A stretch of DNA of 64,000 bases. Origin: Bacteroidota bacterium (GTDB taxonomy: Bacteria > Bacteroidota > Bacteroidia > Chitinophagales > Chitinophagaceae). The DNA is taken from the NCBI GenBank assembly GCA_013285905.1, contig JABDGU010000004.1, positions 1 to 64,000 on the forward strand. The letters run 5' to 3'. The notes below the pieces were generated by a model. The model had not been told where the DNA came from. It worked only from the letters and a program-made list of their open reading frames with translations, and did not search any database. Positions 63,402 to 64,000 of the stretch are shown piece after piece; within the stretch, counting starts at the first letter, position 1; each line of letters begins with the position of its first letter. Both the position numbers and the translations under genes were made by a program.

Positions 63402-64000
63402 CTATTGGTTGTTCTTCACAAACCTTTCCACTTTCAGCAGATTATTGTCTTCGTCAAAAACCTGTATCATATAGAAGCCGCTGGCAAGATCGGAGATGTT
63501 AAGATCTTTTGCATCTTGTTTTTGCAGGATCATTTTACCCTGTATGCTGTAAACCGATACGTTTACTTTTACCGCTGCCTGGATATATATTACCGAGCTG
63601 GCCGGGTTAGGATATATCGTAACATCGTTATTGTATTCGTTTACGTTGCTGATACCCAAAACGGTAATAGAATTGGATGTATTAGAGCAACCTGCAGGGT
63701 CAGTAACAGTTACAGAATAATTAGCCGCTACGTGATTGGTATTGTAGGTATAGCTGGTGGCACCGGGAATAGGTGTTGTACCATTTTTGTACCATTGATA
63801 AGTTGTATAACCACTGCCGGTACTTGCAATGCCCGCACCATTAATTACCACTGTTGGAGTTATGGGTGTATCTACTGTAAGGTTGATAATTGATGAGGTG
63901 CCTATACAGCCATTAGCGTTGGTAACCATAACTTCATAGTGGCCGGAATTATGAGCGACATATGAAGATGCAGTTGCCCCTGAAATGAGAGTACTGTCAA
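63402..64000 (-). CDS. T9SS cargo protein, C-terminal part (5' end outside window)
   Basis: The frame is open from 63402 to the window edge (about 199 residues). It contains at least one and a half Ig/PKD-like repeats, with pattern G-Y-T-T-YQWYKNG...ATSYTYN...YSVTVTDPAGCSNTS, common in secreted Bacteroidetes adhesins and enzymes. The end is a T9SS type A sorting domain: VTIYPNPASSVIYI, VSVYSIQGKMIL, LASGFYMIQVFDE and the final RFVKNNQ. The catalytic or binding part is outside the window, so function is unknown. Confidence 0.9.
   Translation of the reverse strand, partial: DSTLISGATASSYVAHNSGHYEVMVTNANGCIGTSSIINLTVDTPITPTVVINGAGIASTGSGYTTYQWYKNGTTPIPGATSYTYNTNHVAANYSVTVTDPAGCSNTSNSITVLGISNVNEYNNDVTIYPNPASSVIYIQAAVKVNVSVYSIQGKMILQKQDAKDLNISDLASGFYMIQVFDEDNNLLKVERFVKNNQ

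Noticed and set aside
63381-63893. A 170-codon plus-strand frame at the right edge.
   Set aside because: It is antisense to the T9SS sorting domain and Ig-like repeats, which are clearly coding on the minus strand.

Overview
The window is chromosomal DNA of a Bacteroidota bacterium, most likely of the Chitinophagia/Sphingobacteriia type. The evidence is a PorV gene beside gldJ-murF, two proteins with type IX secretion (T9SS) C-terminal sorting domains, two TonB-dependent receptors with carboxypeptidase-regulatory-like N-termini, several tandem DUF3857 genes, and promoters of the Bacteroidetes form (TTG, about 19 bases, TAnnTTTG). No rRNA, tRNA or CRISPR array was recognised.

Layout. 1-7.5 kb (minus strand): the N-terminal part of a SNF2 helicase with two SWIM-type motifs, a Pit phosphate transporter with its DUF47 partner, an ABC permease overlapping a DoxX-type protein, and a duplicated DUF1599 protein. 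Plus strand folP diverges from the last. 8.4-10.7 kb: a small accessory island with an antitoxin whose toxin is reduced to a stub by a MITE-like repeat, a DUF433/DUF5615 toxin-antitoxin pair with a frameshifted toxin, a MazE-tail-like protein and an orphan PD-(D/E)XK nuclease-like protein. 10.7-17.1 kb: a large M1 peptidase fused to an Omp85-like barrel, a SanA/YdcF-like protein, and a membrane pyrophosphatase. 17.2-21.5 kb: a repeat-rich accessory stretch with two DUF2971 genes (one broken by a 26-bp duplication), helically phased hexamer arrays, a terminase-small-subunit-like gene and copies of a dispersed palindromic repeat.

21.6-28.2 kb (minus strand): an apparent metal-uptake locus of a His/Cys-containing small exported protein, two TonB-dependent receptors sharing a GQQWG-x-EH plug motif, a lipoprotein and a beta-barrel protein, with an intrinsic terminator before the last receptor. 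28.3-38.2 kb: uvrA, an intact DUF433/DUF5615 pair, an Imm40-like protein, a Pif1/RecD-like helicase, a YCII protein, an anti-sigma/cupin fusion and a Uup-like ABC-F ATPase. 38.2-47.7 kb: porV divergent from gldJ-murF (porU is not between them), a frameshifted REP-associated transposase, an FAD oxidoreductase, folK and sppA. 47.7-64 kb: an orphan antitoxin, a T9SS cargo gene whose signal peptide is out of frame, a fasciclin protein, sdaA, four consecutive DUF3857/transglutaminase-like genes (three without the catalytic Cys), kdsA, a DPP-IV-like peptidase and the 3' end of another T9SS cargo gene.

Most genes are core metabolism or envelope functions. The items most worth following up are the DUF3857 cluster with one active-looking and three dead transglutaminase cores, the M1-Omp85 fusion, the phased hexamer arrays in front of the terminase-like gene, and the four genes carrying small frame-breaking indels. 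Those indels could be real decay, phase variation or assembly error. All family assignments come from reading motifs by eye; no database search was possible.
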